DNA of 64,000 bases from Marchantia polymorpha subsp. ruderalis (GCA_037833965.1 AP031355.1:31149501-31213500), one strand, 5' to 3'; positions 21,049 to 34,100 are shown, numbered from the stretch's first letter. The notes: generated by a model not told the origin, from the letters alone. Numbers and translations are program-made.

Positions 21049-24000
21049 ACTTTGTATTAATTTTGCAAGCAAATAGTCCGAGGAATGTACGGAAGGTGGG
21101 TGAGAGGAAGAACTAGTAATGGTCTATTTTGTCTACTCTTAAGAGAAGACAAAATTGACAAAAAAAGAAGACCCGTTATAATGACATGTCAATTCTCTTG
21201 AAGTACTAAATTTTGAGTACATCATCTCTCTCTCATTCGCATGTGGAGAAGGCAGTCTCGAAGTACTTTGACATGAACTGCAGTAAATGTGAAGTATCTT
21301 ACTTGAGTGATGGATGAACCATAAACCGCTTCATAGATGGACTTGTTCAATCTCGATTGAATTCCCCAGGACCAGAACATTAGAGTTCATACACCACTCA
21401 TCTTCTTTTCAACAAAACTCTAATATCAGCTACAAGTTATTCCTCCTTAAGAATTGTCACCTCCTTCCCTCTAACTTACTTAAGCAGGAGAGAAGCAGCT
21501 GACAATACACTTCGGAAGTTCATGTTCTGAATCTGCAGTTGAACAATTCCACTCGATCCATTCCGCTTGGTTATTTTTTAATGAGTTTACATGCACATGA
21601 ATGCTGTGCTGAACATGCTGGAAATGATTGCGATCCTGGTCTAGATTATGCCCTCGTCGAAGCAAGAGTGCTCGAGAGCATAGTTGCCAGCCGTTAAGCC
21701 GGAAGTTGATATGCCATGTGAAACTTTTAAATCAGTTCCACTGGACTGGACTCTGGTGAAGTCTAACATTCTACCTTGACTTGGCTATTGGCGATATGAT
21801 CTGTGGAGACTTTGTGTTGAACCGGTATACAACACTACCAGAAAATCGGAAACTGGTGGGTTACTCTTCTCTCTCTTTACCTCGCTCGATTACAAGTCAT
21901 CAGGTACCGTACTTACATCGTTATAAACTTAAGTTCTAGCCGAAGACTCAGACCTCTCATAATGAGAATCTGTCCTCAACCTGTATACATGTTAAAGATT
22001 CGAAAGAGTTTGTCCTTCTTTGTGTCACTTACAGGATTGTATAACCTTCAGGTATTCCAAATTCAATCAAGTTCACTGGAAAATTCTATCCTGCAAGCCA
22101 ATTGGGTCAGGGATTGTTGTTTGTATCATGGTATACTTCGAAGATTACACTCTGATTGATGATTGCTGAGCGTAGTATAATCAAGTTCAAGTTCTAATCA
22201 AGTTGATAACTGGAAGTTGGAATCGAGAGGGAAGAAAAAGCGTCTCGCAGGCAGTCAATTGGTTAATGAGTGCTTGTCGGTAAAGTAGTTTCTTTCGGAC
22301 AAATTTAAAACATAGTGACACCTTGAACCGATAATTTCTGAGGTATTTTCAAAGCATTCGAATAATGGCGGATGAAATCTGTTATTTATTACAAACTGAT
22401 TCGATTGAAATTGTAGCCAATAATTGTCCTTTAAGTGTTCTCAAGCTGGAGAATTTAAAGGAATATCACGTTCCGAATCAAAAACCTCAAATAGTTCGTA
22501 GATTTAAATAGACTAACAAAGTTTCTAACTTCTAGGTTCTGTTTCTCGGGCTGGAGATCGGTTCAGGTCAGTAACTGGACTTGGTTAGTGATGAGTGACC
22601 TTCCATGGTAGGTGCCTGATTGGTCTTCACATACAGATGATCTCAAAATCTATAGATCCAAATCAGCTCCTACTCTTGTCCAGTACCTTCAAGTTCCACG
22701 TTGAATGCTACTGCATGGTAACTTGGCGTCTTGCTTCTTACCACCACTCTCGAACTTTATAAGGTCAATATTGTCTTCGTGTTTGCAGGTAACACCATCT
22801 TCATAGTTAAGATTACTTCTACATCATTCCTATCAGAAGCTATTCGATCAGATTGAATCCGACGTATTTCTATGTAACCATTGCGTCATAGACAGCTCTT
22901 CAAATTTTTTTTAAGAACGAGAAAACCAAGCAGATGTTTACAAGCTCCAAGTATACAGGGCTCCAAGCACCGCAGAATATAAATCAAGTTGGTTGCTCCA
23001 CAAGATTAGATAAGTAGATTCTGCAGAACTTCATCGTGTAAAGTTCCAGCTAACTAACTTCGTGTATGGTTTACACGACCACTTATTTTATTTGTCAGTG
23101 GATTTTAATTTCTCATTTTAGCTTTCAGAAGGTTGTTGAATGTCCGATAGTAAGAAACAGAGAGCCCTGCTTTGTTATATGCACGATGATCAAGCTAAGT
23201 ACATTTCTTGTTTCTGAACCAGAGAGAAGAGACTGCAATATTTAATATTAATGTATGCTGCAGGATATGTACAAAAGAGTCAGTATCTTTAGGGTCAATT
23301 CTCACCTTCTGAAAGATAGGCCTGGTCTACAAGATCACTAGTTTGTGGGTTCACCTTCAGATCACCCTCACCGACTACAAAGAGGTGGCAGTAAATGGCA
23401 CGAGGGATTAAATGCACTCCGTTTGAGTTCAACTCATAACAGTACATGTCTCTAAATTCTTTCCCTATCTCAAAATTGATAGTCCGGATCTCGTCTTTGA
23501 AAACAGTCTACTTCCTGCCGGAGTTCAAATTATAGTGTACAGTTTATATGTTCCATATTAACAGCAATCGACACAATGGGAAGAACCTTCAGATCTAGCG
23601 ACCGCCGTTTTGTAACAGATGTGGGTACTCGCTAAATATTTGTGCATCATTTGGATTTTTCTAGTTCCAATGAAGTAATTAATATGTATTGCCTACAACA
23701 TAATTAAAAGAATTCCTCGCATTTTGTCTGCCTGTGTTTAGATTTCTACGATGTCATGCCAAACAAATATCTTGCAGTATCCTATTTACATGAAACGATG
23801 AAGTTTTTTATAGCATGAGGACTTTGTAGGAATTGAATCAGGCAAATTGACATATCTGAAAGTAGTGTTTTCTTGGGTAGAAAATTTCAGACTCAGACAC
23901 TGACTGTTCCGATGACTGGTTAGGAGTTCCATTTACATCAGCATTTATTGTGCATTCGTTCCTGTTCGCTCTTACCCTTTCCCTAATTGATTTTGGTTCC

Positions 24001-26900
24001 GACACAGCAGAATATCCTCTGCACGTAGAATATCGTTTGTGAATTGCTCTTCTACTTGAGCAGAAATGTGCAGATAGATAGAGTGTGGTTTTTCGTTCGG
24101 TTCGAATAACATTTGTAGCCTGCACAATCTGCACAGAGAGATTTGAAATTCTACTGGCGGAGGAGATGATGTTCTGGGACAACAACAGTACAATTAGACT
24201 TTCTGGAACTTCCGTGTCGGACTCCTGTCATTAGAACTCTCACGTCTATGGATAACGCATTTCCTTCTCTAGGTCTTTTTCACAATATTTGAGATAGAGC
24301 CGCTCCATGGGTTCGAAAAAGGAGTTATGGTAGCTTGAACGAGTACATTCTTCAAAACTTAAGCCCAGTCGTGGAATTCCTCTGATATTTTTGCTGCTCA
24401 ACTAAGCTCAACTGAGTTTTGGAATAAGAATCACACAGAACTTGTCCTTGTGCTTGTCCGCCGCCATCCACAAGGAGACTGGTCCTTCTGCTCGTCTCCA
24501 TTATAACAAACTTGGCCAAGTCTTCGGCTGTGTAAAGATCAACGGAGTGCAACAAAAGACTGCGGCGTGAAGTACTTGTTTCGTGCGAATCTTCAGTAGA
24601 CCTTTTTGATCCAATTTAACTCTTCCCTTCCCAATTGCTTTTCTCTCACTGGAATTTTTGACCTTCAAGGATTACAAATTAAATATCCAGATATCAGATA
24701 TAGTTCCTTCACTACTGCAGTCACAGTTTGATGTCCTCTATATTCTACGTCCCCTAATGCTGCTAGGTGAACACGTCTCATGTTATATGCGACCTTCTGT
24801 CCAAAATATACTACAAATCCATCGTGTTCTCATTTGCAAGGAAAATTCCAACTCAATAATTATATACTATTTCATTCACCTCTGTTACAATCTACTGTCA
24901 ACAGTTCTCAACATGTACATTCATGAGGAGCATGAGTACTTGCGGCTCAGAGTCTCCTTCCTGTTGAAGTAGTGCACCCAATTTATGAGTGGGCCTCCTA
25001 CTACAGTTCACAGAGAAGAAGTATCTAGATACTGCTCTCAACTCATATTGACCGTCGTGTGATTTTTTCAATAGGGCAGCAAATGGTGAGTGACGCACGT
25101 TGCAGGCTGTTTTCAACCCCACAAAACGACCACTTCAGTACTTTGAGAAATCTCATTCCTAGTTCTGACAACTCTCGCAAAATTCTTACAACGCTTGTTT
25201 TTTGGCTTGTTTTTTCCTTGCCCGGCTGGCTAGAATGTGCGATTCTTTGTTAAGATTTGATACATATGCTTCGTTCCAAGAATGAAAGGTTCCAGGAAAC
25301 GAACGGTTTCTCTGCAGAAAAGGTGGTATCCCTCTTGCGTCTATATTCAACACTATTACGCAAATGTTTTCATAAAATGTCAACATGGATGACCAAGTTA
25401 ATGACCCTACTTTGGGCAACTAGGTGCACTGCACGTTTAGCTGCGAGCTGTCTAGCGTCGGTGTTGAGCGAAAAACAAAAGCTAGGGCGATCTGATTGCA
25501 GAGTCACGATCAAGTTCGTGGCTACCACGCTCGGATATCACAATTCTCTTACTTTGGCAACATGCACACAACTTCCGTCGTCGACGCTTCCCCTGTGGCA
25601 TATATAGTCAAATCCATGTTGAAGACCAGTTCCAATGCAATTGTTTCGAGGAAGTTCCTCTATATGTGCTGGAGATTGTCATCGAGTAAGAAGGTAATTT
25701 AAGGTGAGACCTTCTCCCACTTCTGTTGTAGTTTGGCTTTCTCCGAGGGCAAGAATCTTCGAAGGCCATAAGTCTATCGCCGACATTTGTAAACAACAGA
25801 GATATTCTAGGCCCGCTTTTCGATCTCAAGAAGCGTCAACGTTTAAACTCGTCACACGTCACTCCATGGGGCATGCACAGAAATTTCTAGTTCGAAGCGT
25901 CCGTATTTGACTGGAATATTCTCCAACATTATCCACGACGGAGACTTTGATAGCGACCCAATCCTACTACACAAGGTACGTAAGCTCGTGAGCTCATGAC
26001 AAATCTCAGCGACTTTGCCTTGACCCAGGACTTCCGGAGGGCACTTGACAATTAACAACAATGGAGGTAGAAAGAGAAGAGTTGACGGACAATGACAACG
26101 ACATCCAGGGGTAAATTCTTGAATGACGCGACCAGCGATTCTTAGAAATCAACACCGTGCCTTCTCCCTCTCACCCACCGCTGAAAATTCTCGTACATAC
26201 AGTATCACAGGTTCGACTAAAAGTTCTTCATACGCACGGTTCCCTTTTCACGAAGCAAAACCCTTAGATCAGCCGCAATCGCATCGTGATCAATTCATCC
26301 ACCCAGCCATCCGGCTATGCAACTTTGCACTCCTCGAGAATCCAAGCACTGATGTGATACATTTAAGCAGTAGTGTAATTTTCCTTGACATTAGCTGAGA
26401 GGGTACAATCTTGGACGCTCGAGCACCGCCTCAAAAGCACAATTATAATGAATTATGGACCTACTCATGCCCGGCCGTAAAATGCATCTGTTCAGAGAGA
26501 TCTGAGCTCTCTGAAGTCGTCCGTACTTGCGTCTCTGCTGGCACTCGGTAGGCACCTCTAACGAGCATAGGACTGATCAATCTAACAAGGCCATGTTCGA
26601 GCAATATGCCTACGAAAAATGCAGTGGTTACCCAACATTTTGAACATGACGTCAGGAGGCAAACTGCAGCAAATCGAGCTCTTTCATCCCATGCCACATT
26701 TGGTCAAGAGCAGTATTCATGGCCAGCAAGCAAATCCTAACCCCTCTCTTCTTCTCAATCTCAAAATAGCAACTTGGACCGCCCAGCAGATGGCAAAAGA
26801 GTCATCCTCCTCCTGAATCCCGCGCGCGCAATCTACGACGTGATAGCAAAAATGTTGCCTCGTTAAGAACGGAAGTCTGGGCACTGTGTGAGAGACGGGA
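21049..26900. other. Intergenic DNA, no gene recognised
   Basis: Nearly 6 kb of moderate-GC sequence. Short frames (for example 115 codons minus-strand at 23838-24185 and 116 codons plus-strand at 25257-25607) overlap in several frames and show no domain or consistent exon chain. I could not exclude a poorly conserved multi-exon gene or a non-coding transcript. No repeat ends or RNA genes were seen. Confidence 0.4.
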
Positions 26901-27299
26901 TTACAAGTCATCCTCCTCCATATCCTCCATGCATTCCCTCAACTCTTCATCGAGTGCGTCGAGAAGCCAGGTTTCGGCATGGGCGAGAAGAGCAGGGCTA
27001 CTTCTGATCATCAGAGCGCAAAATTCTCTCTCGCTGAGCACACCGTCCCCATCTAGGTCACCCTGAGCTATCATCTCACGGAATTCCTGATCGGTAATTC
27101 CTTCCAGACCCAGTCGCCTGGCGTTCTTCTTTAAGCTCTGAATTGTAATGGTGTTGGTGCGGGGGTCCGCGAGCATGCAAAACCCGTTGCACAGTTCTTT
27201 AGAAAAATCTTCCGGCCCTATTTTTTGGGCCATGATCGGTAGGAAGTCTTGGAAACAAATGTCCCCGCCCATCGAAATAGTGTATTCCATATCCGCCAT
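26901..27299 (-). CDS. KIC/PBP1-like EF-hand calcium-binding protein
   Basis: A 132-residue single-exon protein. The match to plant KIC (KCBP-interacting Ca2+-binding protein) and PINOID-binding protein 1 runs along its length: a DFLPIMAQKIG N-terminal block (residues ~18-28), KELCNGFCMLADP, then an atypical first EF-hand region, and one canonical EF-hand loop DLDGDGVLSERE (D1-D3-D5, E12) followed by FCALMIRSSP. The usual family length is about 120-135 residues, so the gene looks whole. Family members are small Ca2+ sensors that bind the kinesin-like KCBP or the kinase PINOID. That role is inherited from the family, not shown here. The acidic tail is EELRECMEDMEEDDL. The start at 27299 is chosen because it is the first ATG and is directly preceded by a leader-type microsatellite. 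Confidence 0.88.
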   Translation of the reverse strand: MADMEYTISMGGDICFQDFLPIMAQKIGPEDFSKELCNGFCMLADPRTNTITIQSLKKNARRLGLEGITDQEFREMIAQGDLDGDGVLSEREFCALMIRSSPALLAHAETWLLDALDEELRECMEDMEEDDL

Positions 27300-27301
27300 T
27301 C

Positions 27302-27302
<1 letters not shown>

Positions 27303-27355
<53 letters not shown>

Positions 27356-27369
27356 ACAACAACAACAAC
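27303..27369 (-). repeat. Compound microsatellite (TC)n(AC)n(AAC)n in the KIC leader
   Basis: On the gene's strand it reads (GTT)n(GT)n(GA)n, ending four bases before the ATG. It must be in the 5' leader if the start is right. GA tracts are known plant GAGA/BPC-type binding sites, but function here is inference. Confidence 0.85.
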
Positions 27370-28023
27370 GATGACTGACCGCTCTAAAAGGAGGAAGCTC
27401 GTCCTTATAGACAAATGTCTTTCAAGCCACAATGACGGCGACAGCAGTCAGGCACATCAGAATCGCGGTCGTCTGATCGCCACAGCAGATGAAGGGACTC
27501 CTGCGTCTGCAAACACCATTGCACTCAGAGGGAGCGGCGAGGGAGTCGATCCCACGGCAGCCGCGGCGGCAATCAGACTCATAAGGCAGGAGCAGTACGC
27601 GACCCGCAATCATCATCCCTCTCGCATTATGGAATTCCCAACCTCCCAGCGCTCATCACTCGTTGAGGCCAGTGGGACGGCCCCAGACCCGCTCTGAGCA
27701 CACCAGTCGTTCTACGTGTACGTCTGATGTATAACCGTCCGAAATCAACCGACGCCTCCGCACACCAACAGGTCACTGATAGGAGAGAGGAGAGATAGAC
27801 GAGAGCGAGAGCGAGAGGAGAGCGAGCTAACTAGCGAGTGCAAGCGACTCGACGAGTCTATCTTCGCCAAGAGGGCAATTGGAATCGGAACTCTCGCGAG
27901 CAAAGGAATGTGGGTGTGTGAGACTGGGAGAATTCGGGGTGCTGAGTGAGTGAGCGAAGATAGAGTGTGTGAGCGAGAGTGGTCTACTCGAAATAACTAC
28001 ATTGAGACGCTCCGGAGAGCCGG

Positions 28024-28034
28024 GCTTTAAAAGC
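28024..28034 (-). promoter_or_regulatory. Possible TATA box for the KIC-like gene
   Basis: The minus-strand sequence GCTTTTAAAGC lies about 725 bp upstream of the ATG, in GC-rich surroundings and followed by pyrimidine/CT-rich leader-like sequence. A long leader would be needed. A closer start site is equally possible. Confidence 0.25.
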
Positions 28035-28142
28035 ACCCGCCAAGGGTGGTGGAGGTTGAGGTGGAGACGCAGGCCGGGCGAGATGCGGTGAGGTGGGCTG
28101 GTGATGGTGATGGATCCTTTCCGCATGGTTTCCCAAGGAAGG

Positions 28143-28175
28143 AGGCAGGCAGGCAGGCAGGCAGGAGGCAGGCAG
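28143..28175 (+). repeat. (GGCA)n microsatellite
   Basis: A run of GGCA/AGGC tetranucleotides with one GGAGGCA interruption, about 33 bp long. Confidence 0.75.
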
Positions 28176-29557
28176 ACCAAGGCAGGCCGAGCTACGCCAA
28201 GCTAGGCCCGAGCCGGGATCATTTTGTTCGTTGTTCGCTCGGCACCGCTGGGTGGGAAGTCGTCAAAGGCAGGAGAGTACCTCCGGAATTGTACCGCATG
28301 AGCCACATCGTCATTCGCTTCCTTGTCCCTTCGCAAACATCCGATTTGATCCTCCTGGCCGTTCATCCCTTTTGCTGCCATCTGTTGCAGGCTGGGTGTA
28401 AGCGAGGGGGCTGCGAGCCGCGAGAGCGCCTGGGCCGTGACAAAAGTAGCGGGCAATCAGTTCCCTCGTTGCGCCGACTCCACGTCAAAGATGCAAGGCT
28501 CTATTCGGACAGGCTCCTACTGTCGCTCCCTGCTGCGCCCTGCGCGTCGTCCTCCTCCGCCTGCTCCGCTCCATTCCGGTCGTTTGTTCGTCCTTTCGCG
28601 CCGCTCGCAGCAGTTGTTCTGAAACCGTAGCAGGTGCCTAATTTGGTGCTCCTCAGGGCACAGTGTGAGGTGGTGCAGACCAACCCAGCCCAGCTCGCTT
28701 GGGCTCAATGTGGCACCCTCCCCTGTATCGGAGGCTGGCCATATGGGAATTGATGATGAGGAACGTGGCAGTTTGCCCGGTTAGGTGGCTGTCCGGCTAA
28801 AGTCGCCGCAGATTCGCCGACGGATTGCGCTGTGTCACTGTGTCGAGCCTCTGGATATGAAGATGGAGTGTTGTAGCCAGTTTTCTAGTTGGGATTGTCT
28901 GAAACTGAACCTTCAGCGAAGCCAGCGCGAACTGTTTCCTTAGTCATCAGCGCTGCGTAATTTAGGCTCTATCTCTATCACTGTGTGCCCATCTAATTTC
29001 AGCCTTCTGCCGCGGCAGCCACTTCTTTCCCCCCTCGGCCTGGCTTCTGCCACACCGATTCTGCAGCTTCAGAATTCCGGTCCACCTCTTTGTTGGGACC
29101 CGTCTGCTGCTTCTATCTAGTGCCTCTGACCTATCTAGAGGTCTCTTGGCTTGAGAGAGAATATTCAGGCCTGACTCTCTAACTACTCTTCACCCCTACC
29201 CTCATTCTTGGGAGCAGTCGAAACGAACGACAATTCTAGAGCTCCGCTAATCTCCGCATGTTTCTTGTTCTCTGTCATATTAATCATACTCTTCTTCTTT
29301 TTATTCTTGTGTCTGTTATGATTTGGTCTAGCCTGATTGCTCTAATCTGGAGGTTTCGGGGAATCTCCTTCTCCTTCATTGGCCAAGATATTTTTGGGCG
29401 AAGCTGGAGTCGATTTCCCGAGCCGGATCTGGACAACTAACCAGGTTATCTTCTACTATCAGCGAGGGCAGGTCGGAGTACGAACGGAGCAATATTCCAG
29501 AGAGCGTTCCTCTTTTCCATCTGCTGAGGTTTCGGTTGGTGCCGTTTTGGCGTTGTA

Positions 29558-29577
29558 GGGGTTGGGGTTGGGGTTGG
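29558..29577 (+). repeat. G-tract run GGGGTT x3
   Basis: Three GGGG tracts separated by TT and followed by TTGG give a potential G-quadruplex. It resembles some telomere units but is only 20 bp long and is not the plant TTTAGGG unit. Confidence 0.6.
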
Positions 29578-30516
29578 AGAAGGGAGCCTATGTGGTGAAA
29601 CTCTTTCTTTCCCTTCCTGCTCGCCTGCGTTGTCATGAATTCAGCATCCTGCTTCTGTCGCCTTGCTTGAGTCTCTTTGTTGATGGTACAGCACCTCGCT
29701 TGCTGGCTGACCATGACAATTCAGGGGATTTCAATAATTCCAAAGTGTGCCAACTGGCCACAGCTTTTTGGGTCAAGTCGGGTTCGGTTGGAGTGCAATG
29801 ATTTGATGGTTCATGATCTTCTTAGTTCTCTGTAGTGAATGACTTATGCGCTATCATGCATCCGTTGCTAAGAGCTGCTTGCATCGCATCCCATTCCTTG
29901 ACCTGCACACCGGCTCTTCCAAAGTAACACCTATCCTAGTTAACGTCAACCAGGTCATGCCATATTGCCAACCCCTGCAGAGGTGTTTTATTTTCTGATT
30001 TAACGTCACTTTGTGAAGATACTTCTATCTACCGTCAGAGCGTTTTGGGTTTTGACAACTAGGCATTATTATTCTGAGCAGGCAACAGGTCTGCGTCAAA
30101 AGAGATGTCGCCATCTTCATGGATGTACTTTCTTGTGAAGAGAAAAGAACCCACATGTCCCGTACTGCTTGGAACGATCAGCCTTTATAGTGACGTTTGT
30201 GTTTCAGGATGGCTTTTGGTTGGTTTCGTAGTGGTCTCCCTGTTATCTTGTACTAGGCACGGTCCAACTTCAAGGCCTTGGCTGCCAACTCTTACCCGAA
30301 TTCTGTCGAAGTAACAACATAGATTAAGTTTAAGGTATGACTCTAGAGCCAAATTGCCAAATTGCCAAATTATGTGTACTATTGTTTCGATAAACTGGAT
30401 TGTATTCACCGACAAAATACATGTATTTTATCGGAGAATCGTCGTTTCAGATACTTCATTTTTCACATACAGTTATAGCTAGCTAATTTTAGTCATATTT
30501 AGCGCCTTTAGGTTTG

Positions 30517-30540
30517 CTATCTACCTATATAGGTAGATAG
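30517..30540. repeat. Perfect 24-bp palindrome
   Basis: A self-complementary sequence with arms CTATCTACCTAT and no loop. No regulatory role is indicated. Confidence 0.6.
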
Positions 30541-30659
30541 GCAACACGTTTGGAGTCATGGTTGATGGGATAGGTGTAAAGAACAACACACCTAAACTAG
30601 ATCTAACTTTGGTGTGGGAATCATCTTCATCCCATTTGATCATGGAGAAGTCGCTGTCA

Positions 30660-31180
30660 ACCAATGTCTTATTTGGAAACGTTGAAAAAATGAAAAAAAA
30701 TATGTGAAATGTTCATGGGTACTTATAGTCTTGTATTTCGAAACGATGAATGAAAGAAAAAAATATGAAATGTACTTGGCCATTATAATTTAGCCAAAAA
30801 AAAAGGACTCACAATTATTAAAACAAATATGCTGTAGAAATTATATGAAAGTAAAAAAAAATGAAAGATTAATATGAAATGTACCTCTGCTCCAGCCAAA
30901 AAAAAATAAAATTCACAATGAGAAAAACAAACATTCCACAGAAAGAAATAAAAGTAAGAAACTTAAAAATATGAATATATATGCGAACTATATTTTTCTT
31001 ACTTCTTATCTTTTGTGTGCGCAACTTGCTCTAAACCTCTGAATAGATATTTTTACTCTAAATTTCTGAATTTTTTTTTTACTTTTTTATTTCTTACTTC
31101 TTATGTTTTGTGTGCACAACTTGCTTTAAACCTCTAAATAGTTTTTTTCTCTCTAAATTTCTGAATATTTTTTTAACTTT
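30660..31180 (+). repeat. Two adjacent A/T-rich tandem repeat arrays
   Basis: From about 30680 to 30965, purine-rich units of roughly 105-110 bp share ATATGAAATGTAC, AGCCAAAAAAAAA and GAAAGTAA words. From about 30993 to 31173, a pyrimidine-rich unit of about 95 bp is duplicated (TTTCTTACTTCTTAT, GTGTGC.CAACTTGCT, CTCTAAATTTCTGAAT). Both pairs are moderately diverged. Confidence 0.65.
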
Positions 31181-34100
31181 TTCTCTGTCTTTCGTGCGCA
31201 ATTTAGATCCACAGTTTACCACCAAATATAAGCACATGCACTCACGAGATGTTTCGGGAACATACATTTTTGCAGTAACTCACTCCTCCTGGAGTTACTT
31301 GGCCAAAATTCCATATGATGTATGGATTTTTGGCCACATATATTTTGGCGTCTGAAAGTATAACAGATTGTAGGAGGCCTGGGCTAGGCCTCAAGGTTGG
31401 GAAGTATGTCCTTCTGCATCTAAGATACTCTAGCTATCTAGAACGAGTTCCAATACAATCAACTTAGACCTTTTTTAAGCACACCGTTCATTTAAGAGAT
31501 GTGGAGGTTACACATTTGGTTTCACTTCGATCTTAGAGGGTTCTTTGGTCAGAGAGCCTCTCGAAGATTGGTAGTGTGCTGAGCGCCTTTCGATTTCATG
31601 ATCGGTATACATGCCTTTGTCAGGTGTTAGGACTGTTATTTACATTATCATTCTTGTCTGCCTGGCTGTAAAGAGGTTCCTCGCCTGCTTTCATTTGATT
31701 TAATAAAAGTATAATTTTTGGTGCGATGAGGATTGAACTGACGATGGATAAACGACTGACCAGTATTGACCTTAGACAGAGTAATTTCATCGAGCAGAAC
31801 GTTTTGTGCTTCTAACTTTTTAAGCTGTCTTCGTTCGGTTGAGCTTCATTGACATTGCAACAACTGAAGCTGCCACGGAAGGAGAAGTTCGTGTGGAGAC
31901 CAAGTAATCAACAGTATTCAACAGATTTTAGCTGAATGTTTCTTACCAAGCGAAAGTGCCATTGACTCGAACTGAACTTTGAACGCATTTGACCTTCCTT
32001 CAGATGCAACAGCGTCACCGCTTTGTGTCATGGAAAGCACGTCACACAACTTGACTGCTTTAAATTTCACCATCCTTCATTTCAGCTCACAGGCAAGCGA
32101 CAAAGATGACAAATTTGGGTGCTGACGGTGTTCTATTTCTCAAGAAATATTTATGGAGAGGAAAGCCCAGAGGAAAGCTCCGTAAGCTTTAGGTGGTTAC
32201 TCCCATTCGCAAAAAGATTGCCACCCTTATATACCGAAGCTTTCAACTGAGGCTTTTCGCCTGGGGAGAGTTCACCTTGAGCGGAGGAAAATGGTGGAAA
32301 GCGTGCGGCTGGTTGTCATTGTAATCCACGTCACGGTAGCAAATCTTGGATGGGGATAAAGTGGTGGGTCCGATGGGGCCTTCGAAGAAACATATAGTAG
32401 CGTGGATTTGAGAAAGATGTTGTAACATTATTTGTGCTGGGTTGGGTGATCCAGACCTGCAAGCTGACGGTCGAGAGGAGTGCTGTTGCAAGGGTATTCA
32501 TCTTCTTTTCTTTCACATCTTTCGCAGAAGTGATTATCGTTTAAAAAGGTGGGATGAGAGGCACAGACGAGAATTCGATCCACATGGCCACACGCACTCC
32601 TCTACCTCCACTGCAAACAAGTACTGCATGTGGGTCCCATGCGGAGAAGTGTCCCTCACAGCCTTCATACACCTCATAATGCCCTCTTTGATTCAACACT
32701 GCGTTCAGTGTGAGACTCACAGTGTACTACCGTATCATGGTGGAAGAGTTGGGAGATGGGGAAGTTTCCCTGGAGCTCCATGCTTCACAAAGCTTCCATG
32801 ATTTCTTCATCAGTTTTACACACTTGCCTGAAGATTCTCAGCAAGATCCATCAAGTTTTATCAGGGAATGTCGTCGTTTCCAACTTGCAGCGGACGATTC
32901 GAACAAAGTCCAACCGTGGATTCAGTCTTGGACTTAAGGTATTTACAGCAAGCACCTCCATCAGGACCCATGACTTCACATGAGATTCACAGCATTGTCT
33001 TGGAGCAGGATGCGTGAGAAATGAAAGGTCAGGTGGAGGAAGTCTTGGCTTTTATCAACCAGAAGCTTCTTCATCAGAACCAAGAAAAGGCACCCTTTAG
33101 AGCATTGTCACCTAAATAACTAGGAAGAAACATGGTAGAAGCTGCAAGCCGGATTGAGAACGTGTGTTTCAACAATCAACTCGTTGGTAAAAGAAACAAA
33201 GTCTGGAGGCGGTGATCACTGTTGGCTATACACGCTAGTCATCATCCTAACTTTGGTATCAATGTTGACGTTTGTCTTCGCTGAACTTACTCTCCCACCG
33301 ACAACTCTCAGACAATTTCGAGGAAGAACCTTCTATGAAAGCTTAATAAGGAATATAGAATCCGGTGGCAAGGATGGGGAATCACAAACCCTAACTACTG
33401 ACGACAAGGACAATGGGCCTCAGACAGAAAGCACATGAATAATTTGGAATGGTGTTGTGGGAAAATGTGAGAGACGCAGATCTCTCGAAAAATCTTCGGT
33501 GAGTAGCAGGGCAGAAGGACAGCGGGAAAATGTGGTGGTAGCATCGGGTATGGAAAAAAATAGCGAGCCTTAGAAACCAACGCATCATAATTCCGGACCC
33601 TCTGAATTGAAGAAGATTTGATAAACCTGGTCCAACTAAACGAGCACTTGGAAGGCATCCATGTGGATCCCACAACGACCACCCTATCGTCAATCTCAAA
33701 CTGAACTCTCGACAAGTTCTGTACATCTCTGGAGGAATTCCACCGCGCTAGTCATGCACTCTTAGGTCTTCTATGTGGATCCCACTACCTAGGGAACTGA
33801 GTTGGCAAGTGGATTAATATCCCAAGCGCCGAAGAGGGAGATAGGCTTTTGCCAATCTGCGAGCAGTAGCTGATGAAGGCCACAATCCCACACATATCAT
33901 GTTTCACGGCCTAGTCCTCCAAAGTTTGAGGAATGAGCTCTAGAATAATCCTGTTGAAACTCCATATTCTCGCCTTTTCCGCGAGACTATTAGGAGTAGC
34001 CAGAGTATCTGTCTGTAGATACTCCGTTCCATTTCCTGTACTCCGAAAGTACACAAAAAATGTCCTTAAGGATCTATTTGAAGAGCATTTGTCTCATTCA

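Larger units (their letters stand above)
28035..30516. other. GC-richer intergenic stretch, no protein recognised
   Basis: The sequence is richer in G+C than most of the window between about 28.0 and 29.8 kb. The longest frame (194 codons plus-strand, 28046-28630) is arginine/alanine/serine-rich, crosses a GGCA microsatellite, and is mirrored by open frames on the other strand, as expected of GC-rich non-coding DNA. It may be promoter or leader sequence for genes on either side, or a non-coding transcript. Confidence 0.4.

Noticed and set aside
23838-24185. 115-codon minus-strand frame considered as an exon
   Set aside because: It has no recognisable domain, and no neighbouring frames with matching splice sites and phases could be chained to it.
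24094-24320. GGTTCGAA words as tRNA T-arms
   Set aside because: No accompanying acceptor stem, D-arm or anticodon stem could be paired around them.
27148-27378. Plus-strand frame with SLSLSLSL and HTHTHTH runs
   Set aside because: It is a translation of the CT/AC microsatellite and the antisense of the KIC-like gene.
28046-28630. 194-codon plus-strand frame
   Set aside because: It crosses a GGCA microsatellite, is low-complexity in Arg/Ala/Ser, and overlaps open frames on the opposite strand. This is typical of GC-rich non-coding DNA.
29558-29577. Interstitial telomere repeat
   Set aside because: The unit is GGGGTT, not the plant TTTAGGG, and there are only three copies.
30660-31180. CRISPR-like array
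   Set aside because: Repeats are long, diverged and head-to-tail without unique spacers, and the sequence is eukaryotic.
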